A stretch of DNA of 60,260 nucleotides. Source: an uncultured Gluconobacter sp. Lineage in GTDB: Bacteria > Pseudomonadota > Alphaproteobacteria > Acetobacterales > Acetobacteraceae. Below the pieces are notes generated by a model. That model worked only from the letters and a program-made list of their open reading frames with translations, did no database searches and was not told the origin of the DNA. The translations under genes were made by a program, and so were the position numbers. Positions within the stretch are counted from its first letter, which is position 1; each line of letters opens with the position of its first letter. Location: contig CALFLO010000097.1 of the NCBI GenBank assembly GCA_937880175.1, forward strand, positions 1 through 60,260, in the 5' to 3' direction. Below, piece after piece: positions 8,314 through 17,352 of this stretch.

Positions 8314-11300
8314 TCATGCCGCCTTTCCTGTGGTCGATTTCATGTTCCGCATGCGGGTTTCCCCTAACTGCTTCGTAGCCAGATCGACCAGCTGCGCGAG
8401 CGTCGTGTTGAGCGTGTCGGTTGAGGTTTTCAGAGCCTCTTTCATGACGGATGCCGTCAGGTCATCGGTGCTGATGCTGCCCAGACTTTGCAGCGCCTGC
8501 ATGACGCGGGCGTAGTCCTGAGCATAAGCCGTGCCTGAACCGTTATAGGTTTTGCTCTGGGAAAGCAGGGTCTGCATATCGCCCTGCACAGCCTGAAGCG
8601 CCGTGTAGCTTCCCCCCTGGGCAGCCGTCAGATCGGTCGTGAAATTGTCGTTCGCGACCTTGTACTGATCGGCAGCCGACAGCGGAGACGCATCAGACGT
8701 CGCCAGACCTGCCCCGTAGGTCTCCAGGCTGGACATGACGCTTTCGGCGCTTTGCAGGGCCTGGTCGTTATACTGCGACTGGATTTGCAGGCGTTCGGCC
8801 GCCAGCGTCTTTTCCAGGTCGGCTGACTGATCGATGTAATCCTGCTGGGACGCATAGCTGTCACCGAGGAACGATTTCCAGCTATCAGACAGCTGCTGGC
8901 GCTGCTGGTCGGCACTGACATCGAAGTTCGTCAGCGCAGCCCCTTCGTCGTCGCCCGTGGCGGTCTGATATCGGGCCTGGACCGATAGGTCGCTCTGCTG
9001 AAGCGTGGTCAGCTGCTCATTGTATCCATCCTGATACAGGCTGTTGTATTTCGCGGTGATGGACGATCCATCGAGCCCGTAACTGTTTGCCTGCGTGGCG
9101 GCGGCATCATACGTCGCCTTCAGCGTCGCCATCTGGTCCACCCAGGACTGCTGCCCTGACACCGTGGCGTCGAGCAGCCCTGGCATCGTCGTGTTGACGA
9201 AGGTGGTGATGGTGGAGATCTGGGTCTGGAGATCCGAAGTCGACAGCGACTTGCCATCGAGCGCGGTATCCAGAGCCGTTTTCAGGTCTCCGGTCGCCTG
9301 GGTGAAACTACCGACCGTGACCGTGCCGTCCGAATTGAATTTCGAGACAGCCACGCCCAGCTGGTCGACAGTGTCGGCCATGGTCTTCAGACTCTGGATT
9401 GCCGCCGTATAGGTCGACACGTCCGTAATGTCTGAAGGCATGCCCTGACTGAGGGCCTGGTTGAACGTGGCATCCGAACTGGTCAGCGTCGCGTTCTTCA
9501 GGAGGTCCGTCAGGGAAACGGACTGGAGCGACTTGTCCTTGTTGTTCTTGTCGTTCCGCACCGTGCCCAGATAATCACCGCCAATCCCGATCGAGGATCC
9601 CGTTGCGGACAGAACACTGTTGATCGAGGACAGATCAGATGTCAGCTGCGCCGTGATCTCGTCAGTCTGCGCCTGGTTCCAGGTCTTCCCGAGCGAGAGC
9701 GATCCCCCCGTCGTCATGACCTGATCGATCGTGTACGGGTTTTTCTTGTGCCCGAAGAGGCCACCCACAAGCCCACCGAGACCGCCACCGATCAGGCCGC
9801 CCAGCATGGTGCCGATCACCGGAATGAATGAGCCGGCCGCAGCACCCGCTGCTGCGCCCACTGCGCTGCCGATGGTGCCGTTGGTCTTGGTCCCGCCACC
9901 AATCCCGGACAGCGCCGATCCGATCCCGAAGCCCCCGCCGATACCGCCCAGGAGGTTGCCCACCGTGGCCGTGCCGAACAGGTTGGTCTTGAGACCGGAA
10001 GACAGCCAGGACGTCGAACCGCCAAGGCCAGACGAAGACGCCCCCCCCGAAGAGAAATTCTCGATGGTGGTCCCCGCTCCGCCGAAAGGATCACTCCCGA
10101 TACTCCCACTCCCGAAGCTACTTGATGACGATGCTCCGGAAAGCACAGAAGAAATATCCCCAAGTGTCGTCCGACTCTGGCCGTCAATTGCATTCAGCAG
10201 CGGATTGATCAGCGCCAGCTTGGCAACCATGGAGATAATCTGGGTTTCCAGACCCTGCATGACGGACTTTAAGGTCACGCCGCCGTTCGAGGCATCAACG
10301 AAAGCCTGGGTCACATCGCTCGACAGCGTATCCGCCATCGACGAAATATCCCCCGTCAGCTCCTGCAAGGTATCTTGCTGGTGCTGATACTCTGCCGAGG
10401 CCTCAGCGACGCGGCCGGTCAGATCAATATAGTCCTGCGCTTCCTGTGGCAGGACGTCGCCATACTGCCGATGCTTTTCCAGCTCTGCCTGCATGACGGC
10501 CAGATTGACCTGACGTTGCTCTGCATTTTGCCCGATCGAGGCCGTCTCAGCCTGGATCATATCCAGATTGTCCGACAGTCCAGCATTCTGCTGAAGCTGC
10601 TGGGCCTTCATCTGGGCAGCCGTGTTGGCATCAAGTGCAGCCGTCCGCTTTGCCACCGCAGCGGCAAACTCTGGAGACGTTGTGCTGAAGTCGTTCTGAG
10701 CTTCCGTATAGGCCTGCTGGTAGTTCGTCGCATGCTGAAGGGCTACGGCAGACCCGCCCGCGGCGTCGGCGACGGCTTCCTGAGACTTTGCCTGACGTTC
10801 GGCCGAAACTGTTCCGTCATCATAGGCAGCCGCCAGCTGCCTCTGCTTCGCAGCCATGGCAGCCGTCAGGGCCTGCTGGTCCGTTCCGGTACCGCGTGTC
10901 GTCTGGTCGAACTGCGCCACGACCTCGGCCATGCTGCGCCAGTAACCCGTCTGGGCTTTCAGCGGATCGAGACTATCCGTCAGCCCCTGAGTGATCTTCT
11001 CCTGCGGGCTCAACGTGTCCGCCAGAGCGACCTTGGCCGAGGTGATGCGCTCCTGGGTTTCCTGCCAGGCGTCAGAACCGGCCTTCTGCGTCGTCTGGAG
11101 CTTCTGCTGCGCCTCGATATAGGCCTCTATCCCGGCCCGCTGCTCTGACCAGCTGCTGGACGAGAAGCCACCGGCCGCATCGGCCGTGCCCCCTGTGAGA
11201 GACCGGGTATTATCGATGACCGCAGCGGACGTGGCGTGCTGGACTGATGCAGCAGATCCAGACACCCCGCCCGCGTGATCGATATACTGGTGGCCACCGC

Positions 11301-13359
11301 TCTCATGACCGATCACGCCCTTGAAGAGATTGACCAGACGTGAGGACAGCCCCAGGCGGGATGTTTCCGTGTCGATCAGGCTGGACGTGTCAGAAGGCAA
11401 CGTATTGATGTCGTAGCCATAGACAGAAGAATTGTACGATTTCTGCCCGGAGCTTCCGACCTTGTTTCCGCTGTAATAGGCGAGCGTGTTGTCCCAGTTT
11501 CCACCCGCGCGAGCATTCGCTTCCTGGAAAATCTTGATCGCCGCATCAATGTTCCCTTGAGGTGTGCTGACGTCATATCCGGAAGAATAACGCGGATCGA
11601 CCTGACCAAGGCCATAATGGTGATTCCCGCCAGCATAGTTGTCGAGCACCGTACTGCCTGCGAGGCCATCCGTGCTGACCTTCCCCGTGGTCGGGATCAG
11701 CTTGATCAGGTCCGTCAGCCATTCCAGCAGGCGTGCCCCCACACCTGTGACCAGATCACTGATGGCATGGGTAACGGGCGAGGCAGCCTTCTCCAGGTTC
11801 TCCAGAGACCGCTGGAACGGCGTCAGGCCCTGATCATAGGCATCTTTCGATGCATCCCGGATCTTGCCGATCACCTGCGCATAAGCTGCGCCCTGCTGTC
11901 CGCTGGCCTGAAGATTTTTGACCTGCTCGACCAGGGCAGCATCCACCCCGGGAAGGTGCTGTTTGTACAGCGCCTCGATCTCGGCCGTCGGATCGACCAT
12001 GGCAGTCTGAACCGCCTTGAGGCCGTCCTCCAGACTGCCGAAGATGGCTCCAGCATCGCGCGCAATCCCGGACAGCGTTGAAATGTCCGTGCTCGACCCG
12101 GTGAAGTTATACGTTCCACCGATCGTGGTCGCAGCAGTGCGGGCAGAGCTTTCATCCCACCCCGGCATGGCCTTGAGGCTGTCAGAGGCAGATATGATGG
12201 CACCAGCCATATGCTGGGCATCGTCTCGCGTGGCCTTGAGCTGCGTGGAGAGTTTGGCAAGCCGGGACTGCTCCTCCTCGGCCATGGATCCCATTTTGTA
12301 CAGGCCCGCACCGACTGCCGCTGCACCTGCGACCATGCCGACTGGACCGGTCATGGCGTCGACAGCAAGATCCGCTGCTTTGCGAAAGCCGCCCAACACA
12401 CCCACGGCGTTCGGCACTTCGTAAAATGCTGCCTGAAGAGGGTTGCCGCCCGACATCACCATGTCGAGAAACTTGTGAGCCTCATCCATCAGGATGTTGA
12501 GCTGGTAGCTTTCCAGCTTGGCGGCATTGCTGTTGTTCTTGTGACCCTCGGCTTCCTGATCGAGCGCGTCCCTCAGACGTCTGGCGTCATTCAGACGCTG
12601 GGAGGTCGTGTCGACTTTTGCCTGCTGGCTGGATACGCCGGCGTCGGCATCAGACTGCGACATGCCGTCAGCGACAGCATCTGCGGCCTGAACCCGCATC
12701 TGCTCAAGCCGGTCCTGCTCTTTCTGTAACCGGAGCGTCAAGCTTGCAACTTCATCGCCAGCCGCAGCCGACATCTGAAGGAAGGACTTCAGGGATCCCG
12801 TCATACTGCCCTGCAAACCGCCAGCCACACCCTTCTGGGCCTGATCCAGGGATATCAGCGCATCACGCATCCCCTGCGCGGCCGCGCTGCCCTGTCCAAG
12901 CTCTCCATTCCATGCGGCCTGCGCATCCGCTGCTGCCTTCTGGCGCTGCGTCAGGTCCGCGATCTGGTCACGGGTCTTTCCCAGGGTATCCTGAACCTCG
13001 GACAACCTGGACGTGATGGCGGAAGTGTCTGCTCCCGCAGTAGAAGAGCGGTCGAGATCTTCCTGAAGAGCCTTTTCCTCCTGACGCAGGCCTGTGACGG
13101 CGCGCCGGAGGGTGGAAAGGCTTTTGACCCCAGACTGCGCCGTATCATCCAAAGAAGACGATGCCGTATCTGCCGTTTTCGCAACAGCCTCTACAGCCTC
13201 CTGGGCAGCCGTCCCTATGCCGGAAAGGGAGTCTGCAACGGAGTCACTTTTCTCCTGGAGCGCATCGAGGTTCTTACCGGCGCTTTCTGCCCCCGCCGCA
13301 GTGTTATCCTCAACGCTGACATCGTTGACGATCTTGTTGATCTGCGTGAGGGTCGCCAT
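8314..13359 (-). CDS. Tape measure protein with rearranged lysozyme-like motifs
   Basis: 1,681 residues, the longest gene of the late operon. It sets tail length and is ejected with DNA. The N-terminus is a long coiled coil (residues 20-300), followed by helical segments with hydrophobic stretches (VGMVAGAAAVGAGLYKMG) and a Gly-rich hydrophobic block near residue 1,210 (LGGLIGGGLGGLVGGLFG). Residues 580-690 carry muralytic motifs in unusual order: YGLGQVDP and DNTLAYYSGN first, then GVIGHESGGHQ with the putative catalytic Glu at about 686. Such domains help the tail tip cross peptidoglycan. Confidence 0.9.
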   Translation of the reverse strand: MATLTQINKIVNDVSVEDNTAAGAESAGKNLDALQEKSDSVADSLSGIGTAAQEAVEAVAKTADTASSSLDDTAQSGVKSLSTLRRAVTGLRQEEKALQEDLDRSSTAGADTSAITSRLSEVQDTLGKTRDQIADLTQRQKAAADAQAAWNGELGQGSAAAQGMRDALISLDQAQKGVAGGLQGSMTGSLKSFLQMSAAAGDEVASLTLRLQKEQDRLEQMRVQAADAVADGMSQSDADAGVSSQQAKVDTTSQRLNDARRLRDALDQEAEGHKNNSNAAKLESYQLNILMDEAHKFLDMVMSGGNPLQAAFYEVPNAVGVLGGFRKAADLAVDAMTGPVGMVAGAAAVGAGLYKMGSMAEEEQSRLAKLSTQLKATRDDAQHMAGAIISASDSLKAMPGWDESSARTAATTIGGTYNFTGSSTDISTLSGIARDAGAIFGSLEDGLKAVQTAMVDPTAEIEALYKQHLPGVDAALVEQVKNLQASGQQGAAYAQVIGKIRDASKDAYDQGLTPFQRSLENLEKAASPVTHAISDLVTGVGARLLEWLTDLIKLIPTTGKVSTDGLAGSTVLDNYAGGNHHYGLGQVDPRYSSGYDVSTPQGNIDAAIKIFQEANARAGGNWDNTLAYYSGNKVGSSGQKSYNSSVYGYDINTLPSDTSSLIDTETSRLGLSSRLVNLFKGVIGHESGGHQYIDHAGGVSGSAASVQHATSAAVIDNTRSLTGGTADAAGGFSSSSWSEQRAGIEAYIEAQQKLQTTQKAGSDAWQETQERITSAKVALADTLSPQEKITQGLTDSLDPLKAQTGYWRSMAEVVAQFDQTTRGTGTDQQALTAAMAAKQRQLAAAYDDGTVSAERQAKSQEAVADAAGGSAVALQHATNYQQAYTEAQNDFSTTSPEFAAAVAKRTAALDANTAAQMKAQQLQQNAGLSDNLDMIQAETASIGQNAEQRQVNLAVMQAELEKHRQYGDVLPQEAQDYIDLTGRVAEASAEYQHQQDTLQELTGDISSMADTLSSDVTQAFVDASNGGVTLKSVMQGLETQIISMVAKLALINPLLNAIDGQSRTTLGDISSVLSGASSSSSFGSGSIGSDPFGGAGTTIENFSSGGASSSGLGGSTSWLSSGLKTNLFGTATVGNLLGGIGGGFGIGSALSGIGGGTKTNGTIGSAVGAAAGAAAGSFIPVIGTMLGGLIGGGLGGLVGGLFGHKKNPYTIDQVMTTGGSLSLGKTWNQAQTDEITAQLTSDLSSINSVLSATGSSIGIGGDYLGTVRNDKNNKDKSLQSVSLTDLLKNATLTSSDATFNQALSQGMPSDITDVSTYTAAIQSLKTMADTVDQLGVAVSKFNSDGTVTVGSFTQATGDLKTALDTALDGKSLSTSDLQTQISTITTFVNTTMPGLLDATVSGQQSWVDQMATLKATYDAAATQANSYGLDGSSITAKYNSLYQDGYNEQLTTLQQSDLSVQARYQTATGDDEGAALTNFDVSADQQRQQLSDSWKSFLGDSYASQQDYIDQSADLEKTLAAERLQIQSQYNDQALQSAESVMSSLETYGAGLATSDASPLSAADQYKVANDNFTTDLTAAQGGSYTALQAVQGDMQTLLSQSKTYNGSGTAYAQDYARVMQALQSLGSISTDDLTASVMKEALKTSTDTLNTTLAQLVDLATKQLGETRMRNMKSTTGKAA

Positions 13360-13361
13360 GG

Positions 13362-14102
13362 CTATGAGATCCGTTCAGTCAGGATAAGGGTAGGGTAACG
13401 CATCTGCTGCCCTGCCTGCCGGTCAGGTCGACGGCTGGCATAGGCCTTGTGTTTCCGGCTCCAGCCGGCCTTTTTGTTCCAGCTCAGACCCGACGCTATG
13501 CCGGCGCTTTTCAGAACGTAAGGAACCGCTCCGCCACGGGCATCGCGGCCGCCTTCCAGAGCCTGAAAGCCACGCTCTGCCTTCACAGAGGGAAAACGGC
13601 TTCCCATACTGCTGCGGACGCTCTCTACGATCTTCGGATCGACGCGGACCTTCTGACCGCCCACATCGATCTTGCGGGCGTAGGGCATCGTGTTGACGAT
13701 CCAGACTGTCGATCCCATCGGGATTTTCGCAGCGGGCTGCGTCCATTCCTTTTCGTCAACCAGAATGGTCCAGCTCTTGCGGAAGGCCCCGCTCTTCACG
13801 GGTGAGCGCTTACGGCATTCTGACAGCGCCCAGTTCGCGGCTTGTGCCAGGTCACTGAAGACATAAGTGATGATCCCGCCATCGAGGCGGACGTCTTCCT
13901 CCAGGCGCCCCAGCTGCCCATCGACACGAGTTGTATAGGCCCCAGAGGCTAACCCCTGGAGAATAGCGTCATCGCGCAGACTCCGGCTCTCCTGCGCCAC
14001 AAGGGCATGCAGGGCCGGACTGGAGAGAGCGGCAGTCGTGTTGATCGCAATCTGCCGATGCATCACTTCCGACCATTTCAGAGCAGATGACCGTCGCCTC
14101 AT
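13362..14102 (-). CDS. HK97 gp10-like tail component
   Basis: 246 residues from the ATG at 14102, which overlaps the preceding stop as ATGA; longer open sequence upstream lies inside that gene and is ignored. The pattern ECRKRSPVKSGAFRKSW followed by NTMPYARKIDVGG matches the 'SPVxTGxLRxSW...YAxxxExG' signature of gp10-like minor tail proteins. Family members usually sit beside the tail terminator; here it lies between the chaperone and the tape measure. The basic C-terminus (KKAGWSRKHKAYASRRP) is notable. Confidence 0.6.
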   Translation of the reverse strand: MRRRSSALKWSEVMHRQIAINTTAALSSPALHALVAQESRSLRDDAILQGLASGAYTTRVDGQLGRLEEDVRLDGGIITYVFSDLAQAANWALSECRKRSPVKSGAFRKSWTILVDEKEWTQPAAKIPMGSTVWIVNTMPYARKIDVGGQKVRVDPKIVESVRSSMGSRFPSVKAERGFQALEGGRDARGGAVPYVLKSAGIASGLSWNKKAGWSRKHKAYASRRPDRQAGQQMRYPTLILTERIS

Positions 14103-14460
14103 GATGCTCTCTGCCGCTCCTGTTTTTTGACCCACCGGCGAATGAAAACTTCGTCCATCAGGACGATACAGCGATCGAGCAGGGCCATTTCCTGCATAGA
14201 CATGCCGTGGTGCTCGGCCCAGAGCCGCACGGATGACCATGGGATCTGTCGGGGGCGGCCACTGATCAGACCGCCACCCATCGGCATCATGATGCCATGG
14301 GGCGCTTCATGGCGTTCTGAAGAAAGACGGTGCCAGGCGCGCCAGATCCAGAGCCACTGCGGTTCCGGATCGACACGCAAAGCATCTTCCCCCTCCAGGT
14401 CATCCCAGAAATCGGGGTATTCTCCCCATTCCAGCCACCATGCCAGCGCCCGCGTCAGTT
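14099..14460 (-). CDS. Tail assembly chaperone, frameshift extension (gpT-like part)
   Basis: This frame is open from the slippery site and reads LTRALAWWLEWGEYPDFWDDL, then DPEPQWLWIWRAWHRL and a helical end (MALLDRCIVLMDEVFIRRW). A TTG at 14380 is the only in-frame start-like codon, and the Trp-rich sequence upstream of it is clearly coding. It is therefore best read as the C-terminal part of a -1 frameshift fusion (14868 to 14099, about 257 residues) like gpGT of lambda, which recruits tail tube protein to the tape measure. Overlaps the next gene by ATGA. Confidence 0.85.
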
Positions 14461-14868
14461 TCCCGAAGCGGCCTCGGCCTGTTCGACAGCGCCGTTCGCG
14501 ACGAGGCTGGCAGCCTCCCAGCAGCAGCGCATCAGACGCGCATATTCGGGATTGGCAATCAGCTTCCCGAAGTCTTCCACCGAGACCTTCTGGGTTTCAG
14601 CGTCGTCCTCATACAGGCCATCGACGTCGAGGATCAGGAAGTCGGTCAGCAGGCCCGCGTTGATCGCGCGACGTACAGCGTTCGGAATGCGGGATGGGTC
14701 ATTGCGGAACTTCTCCGCAGCCGCAGCCAGACGCCGGTTCTGCGCGTCGACAAAGGCGTCAGTGTAGCCACGCGTGCGGATCCTCAGGCCGGGGAACTGT
14801 TCGATATCGACCCAGACGCCATCGTTGACGGAGGCGCTATCGATCTTGAGGTCTGAAAGTTTCGGCAT
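14455..14868 (-). CDS. Tail assembly chaperone (gpG-like)
   Basis: 137 residues from the ATG at 14868 (MPKLSDLKIDS). It has a beta-rich N-terminal half (GVWVDIEQFPGLRIRTRGYT) and helical C-terminus (FGKLIANPEYARLMRCCWEAASLV) ending in ...EAASGN directly before TGA. Located between the tail tube and tape measure, the invariant place for these chaperones. Made in excess over the frameshifted long form in known phages; together they coat the tape measure before tube assembly. Confidence 0.85.
   Translation of the reverse strand: MPKLSDLKIDSASVNDGVWVDIEQFPGLRIRTRGYTDAFVDAQNRRLAAAAEKFRNDPSRIPNAVRRAINAGLLTDFLILDVDGLYEDDAETQKVSVEDFGKLIANPEYARLMRCCWEAASLVANGAVEQAEAASGN
14458..14464 (-). promoter_or_regulatory. 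Programmed -1 ribosomal frameshift site
   Basis: On the minus strand the heptamer G GGA AAC lies in the zero frame right before the TGA stop (14457-14455) of the short chaperone. Both tRNAs can re-pair one base back (GGG, AAA), a textbook X XXY YYZ site. Reading then continues CTG ACG CGG into the open gpT-like frame. Confidence 0.88.
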
Positions 14869-14920
14869 GTTAATTTTCCAGTCTGAAATGATGGGTGAAA
14901 AGCGCAGATTTCCGGGAGGA

Positions 14921-15877
14921 TCAGCCGCCCGGAGCGACTGCCGGGATGCGCTGGATCTTGAAGGTGCCACCGCCGGCCTGCGGATTGCCCTCGATGTCAA
15001 AGGTGGCGACGATTGAACTATTCTTGCTGCCGGCATTGATCACCGGATTACGCAGCGCAGCGTTCAGGAACGTCAGGATATAGCTGTTACCGGCCGCATC
15101 CTTGACCGTGGTGACGATGGGTCCCTGCGTGCCACTGGCCCAGACCTGATACATGTCCCAGGTCTTGAAAAAGATCTGGGTCGATCCCGAAGCCAGCAGC
15201 TGACCGACACGGATGCCGCAGGCATCAGCATGGCCCATCCCGTAATCCAAACCCGAACCGTCACGATCAAGCGTGATCTGGATCTGCTTGACGCAGCCAT
15301 CCGGGGCCTGCCCGTTCACGGTCATGCCGACGAAGTTGTCGACCGTGTTGAACACGCGGCCGGACGGGGCATCGGTATAAGTCGCAGCAGGGTCGGCATC
15401 TGCAAGCGTCTGCTGCTTGCACGAAAAATCGAAGTCAGCCGTTGCAAAGCCACCCTGAGCAAAGGTCAGCTGCGCCCGCGTGCAGTAACTGCCGGGACGA
15501 ACCAGCCACTTGGAGTTCAGCTTCTCATTGAGCGTCCAGGTCTTCACGACAGCGCCGTTCTGAACGACGTTGTCGGCCCAGTCCGCGCCCAGTACGCCTG
15601 CGAACAGATCATCATAGGTGCCGTAGGACAGCGCGCCCGACAGCGTTCCGGCCACAGCAGTCTGCGTCAGGACAGCCTGCGCCGCCTCGATGTCGGCATT
15701 GATCTCGTCTGGACGCTGGGTCGTGTCCGTCGGCTTGAAGTTTTCACCCGTAAAGCGGGTGCGCTGGTAGTCTCCCGTGGCCGGGATGCCATAAGTCGGC
15801 TCCATGGCATAGGAAATGGCAGTTTCGTTCGCCTGCGCGGCGGCCTGATAGCCTGCCGTGGCACCGGTAAAGGCCAT
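14921..15877 (-). CDS. Major tail tube protein
   Basis: 318 residues. It is a tail tube family protein: N-terminal YAMEPTYGIPATGDYQRTRFTG, long beta-rich body and the C-terminal WASGTQGPIVTTVKDAAGN ... IVATFDIEGNPQAGG. It polymerises into the tail tube. It lies between the terminator protein and the chaperone pair, as expected. A terminator hairpin stands just before its ribosome site (GAGGTGAGAC, start at 15877), so expression may be set separately from the head genes. Confidence 0.8.
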   Translation of the reverse strand: MAFTGATAGYQAAAQANETAISYAMEPTYGIPATGDYQRTRFTGENFKPTDTTQRPDEINADIEAAQAVLTQTAVAGTLSGALSYGTYDDLFAGVLGADWADNVVQNGAVVKTWTLNEKLNSKWLVRPGSYCTRAQLTFAQGGFATADFDFSCKQQTLADADPAATYTDAPSGRVFNTVDNFVGMTVNGQAPDGCVKQIQITLDRDGSGLDYGMGHADACGIRVGQLLASGSTQIFFKTWDMYQVWASGTQGPIVTTVKDAAGNSYILTFLNAALRNPVINAGSKNSSIVATFDIEGNPQAGGGTFKIQRIPAVAPGG

Positions 15878-15889
15878 GTCTCACCTCAT

Positions 15890-15913
15890 AAAAAAAGCCA
15901 CCCGGAGGTGGCT
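15890..15913 (-). terminator. Terminator-like hairpin before the tail tube gene
   Basis: Minus strand: AGCCACC pairs perfectly with GGTGGCT around TCCG, then TTTTTTT, then ATGAGGTGAGAC and the tail tube ATG. Confidence 0.72.
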
Positions 15914-15935
15914 GTGTCAGGAATTTCAGAAAAGG

Positions 15936-16358
15936 TCAGGGCGCTACCAGAACAATGTCCTGGTAGCGGTAGTCAATCATCAGAGAGAACCGGATCCAGT
16001 TGCCCGGCTGGTCGTTGTCAGGCGGGTCACAGGCCTGATCGTCGTAATAAAGACCCGTAGGTAGCTTCTCAGCCGGAACGCGGAAAGCCACGGACAAGGC
16101 CTTTCGCTTTGTAATGGCATCGATCGCTCCCGTTCCGCGTCGCACCATCAGGTGCAGCCAGATCTGGCCAGTTTCTTCGTCGACGATCTCGCCTACGCCC
16201 ATGCGCCCGGAGGATGCGCTGGCCGTCTCGAAATAGATCCATGGGCTGGTGTTCGTATCGAGATCCTGCGCCAGCGCATCTTTGACCACCAGTCCCAGCG
16301 TTGCGGCTGCAGCCGTGGCGCGGTCAAAAGCGTCCTGCCAGACGACGGGAGAAGTCAT
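15936..16358 (-). CDS. Tail terminator (DUF3168-like)
   Basis: 140 residues. The pattern of short alpha/beta protein with SPWIYFETASASSGRMGVG and VRRGTGAIDAITKRKALSVAF fits tail terminator/completion proteins such as gpU or DUF3168 members, which cap the finished tail. Position between the head closure protein and the tail tube supports this. Its start overlaps the previous stop (ATGA, 16355-16358). Confidence 0.6.
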   Translation of the reverse strand: MTSPVVWQDAFDRATAAAATLGLVVKDALAQDLDTNTSPWIYFETASASSGRMGVGEIVDEETGQIWLHLMVRRGTGAIDAITKRKALSVAFRVPAEKLPTGLYYDDQACDPPDNDQPGNWIRFSLMIDYRYQDIVLVAP

Positions 16359-16681
16359 GTTCCACCTGCTGCAATGAGTTTCCAGCCGCAGACTTCGGAC
16401 CCGTCATAAACGGCCGTCGCATCTGTCAGCGTGTATTCCCGACCACCATCCGTCAGGATGTCCGCGTTGGCGGGCTGTCCGTAGCCCGCTGCTGCCAGTT
16501 CGTCGTTCAGGGTTTCCGCCACGAAAGGCATAACGGAAACGCCTGATTCCAGCGCGGCTGTCGCAGGTGGCGCGGCATAGGCCATCAGCGTTACCGCGTT
16601 GGTTCCGTTTGCCTGTGACAGCCTCATCAGCCGGCCTTTCTTGCGGATCTGCCGACGACGGCAGGCTGCCTGATACCCCAT
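16355..16681 (-). CDS. Head closure/stopper-like protein
   Basis: 108 residues. Ala-rich start, basic N-terminus (CRRRQIRKKGRLMR) and a beta-rich end (DGGREYTLTDATAVYDGSEVCGWKLIA). Its stop overlaps the tail terminator start and its ATG overlaps the connector stop (TAATG). The position after the gp6-like connector is where head-closure proteins of siphoviruses lie. Assigned by position; the family is not recognised. A second in-frame ATG at residue 19 is possible. Confidence 0.5.
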   Translation of the reverse strand: MGYQAACRRRQIRKKGRLMRLSQANGTNAVTLMAYAAPPATAALESGVSVMPFVAETLNDELAAAGYGQPANADILTDGGREYTLTDATAVYDGSEVCGWKLIAAGGT

Positions 16682-17331
16682 TATCCTATCCCCGCAGACT
16701 GATAGCGCTGAACCAGGCCAGCCGCTTCAGGCGTCAGGCCGCCAAGGGCTGGATCTGGTGTGACCCAGCTGGTCGATCCGATGCCCTGGGCACTTTCGGA
16801 CTTCAGGGACGGGTCGCGGCCTTCAGCGTAATACGCCGCTGCCGCGACCCTTCGAACAGCGAGCTGGATCGGGCGGGGAATGTTCCCAGAAAGCGCCGTG
16901 CCGTCGTCCTGTGTCGCTGGAAGCTGGTATCCAGCCTCATAGGTAATCTCATAGCGCCCCGGAGCCCAGAACGGACGTTCGGTATCCGGCCGGAAAATCT
17001 CGCCGCTCTCATCCGCAATGACAAGATCAGCGACCTCGTCTTCAGACAGTGCTGTCCCGTTGCGGATGATCCCCAGAACCTTCTGGACGGGGTAGGCCGC
17101 GACCAGAAGTGACAGAGTCCGGGGAAAGTGCCGGACAAAGACCTGATCCTGCCAGGTCTGCGATAGGATTGGTCGACCGATGAACGCCAGAACGGCCTCG
17201 GTCGCATCCAGAAGATGACGCTCGAGGGCCGCGTAAGACTGGGCATCCGTGATACCCAGATCCGTCATCAGATCCTGCACGGATGCCAGAGGAACCGTTG
17301 CAGGAGCCGATCCGATGGAAATGCTTCTCAC
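16681..17331 (-). CDS. Head-tail connector (HK97 gp6-like)
   Basis: 216 residues. The helical N-terminus (VQDLMTDLGITDAQSYAALERHLLDATEAVLAFIGRPI) and the later RPIQLAVRRVAAAAYYAEGRDPSL match the gp6-like adaptor that joins portal to tail. Directly downstream of the capsid gene, as is usual for this family. Confidence 0.75.
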   Translation of the reverse strand: MRSISIGSAPATVPLASVQDLMTDLGITDAQSYAALERHLLDATEAVLAFIGRPILSQTWQDQVFVRHFPRTLSLLVAAYPVQKVLGIIRNGTALSEDEVADLVIADESGEIFRPDTERPFWAPGRYEITYEAGYQLPATQDDGTALSGNIPRPIQLAVRRVAAAAYYAEGRDPSLKSESAQGIGSTSWVTPDPALGGLTPEAAGLVQRYQSAGIG

Positions 17332-17352
17332 TGATCAGTCTCCTGCTCTGGA

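Noticed and set aside
14099..14380. Independent gene starting with TTG at 14380
   Set aside because: Coding signal continues upstream to the slippery heptamer, so it is the tail of a frameshift fusion.
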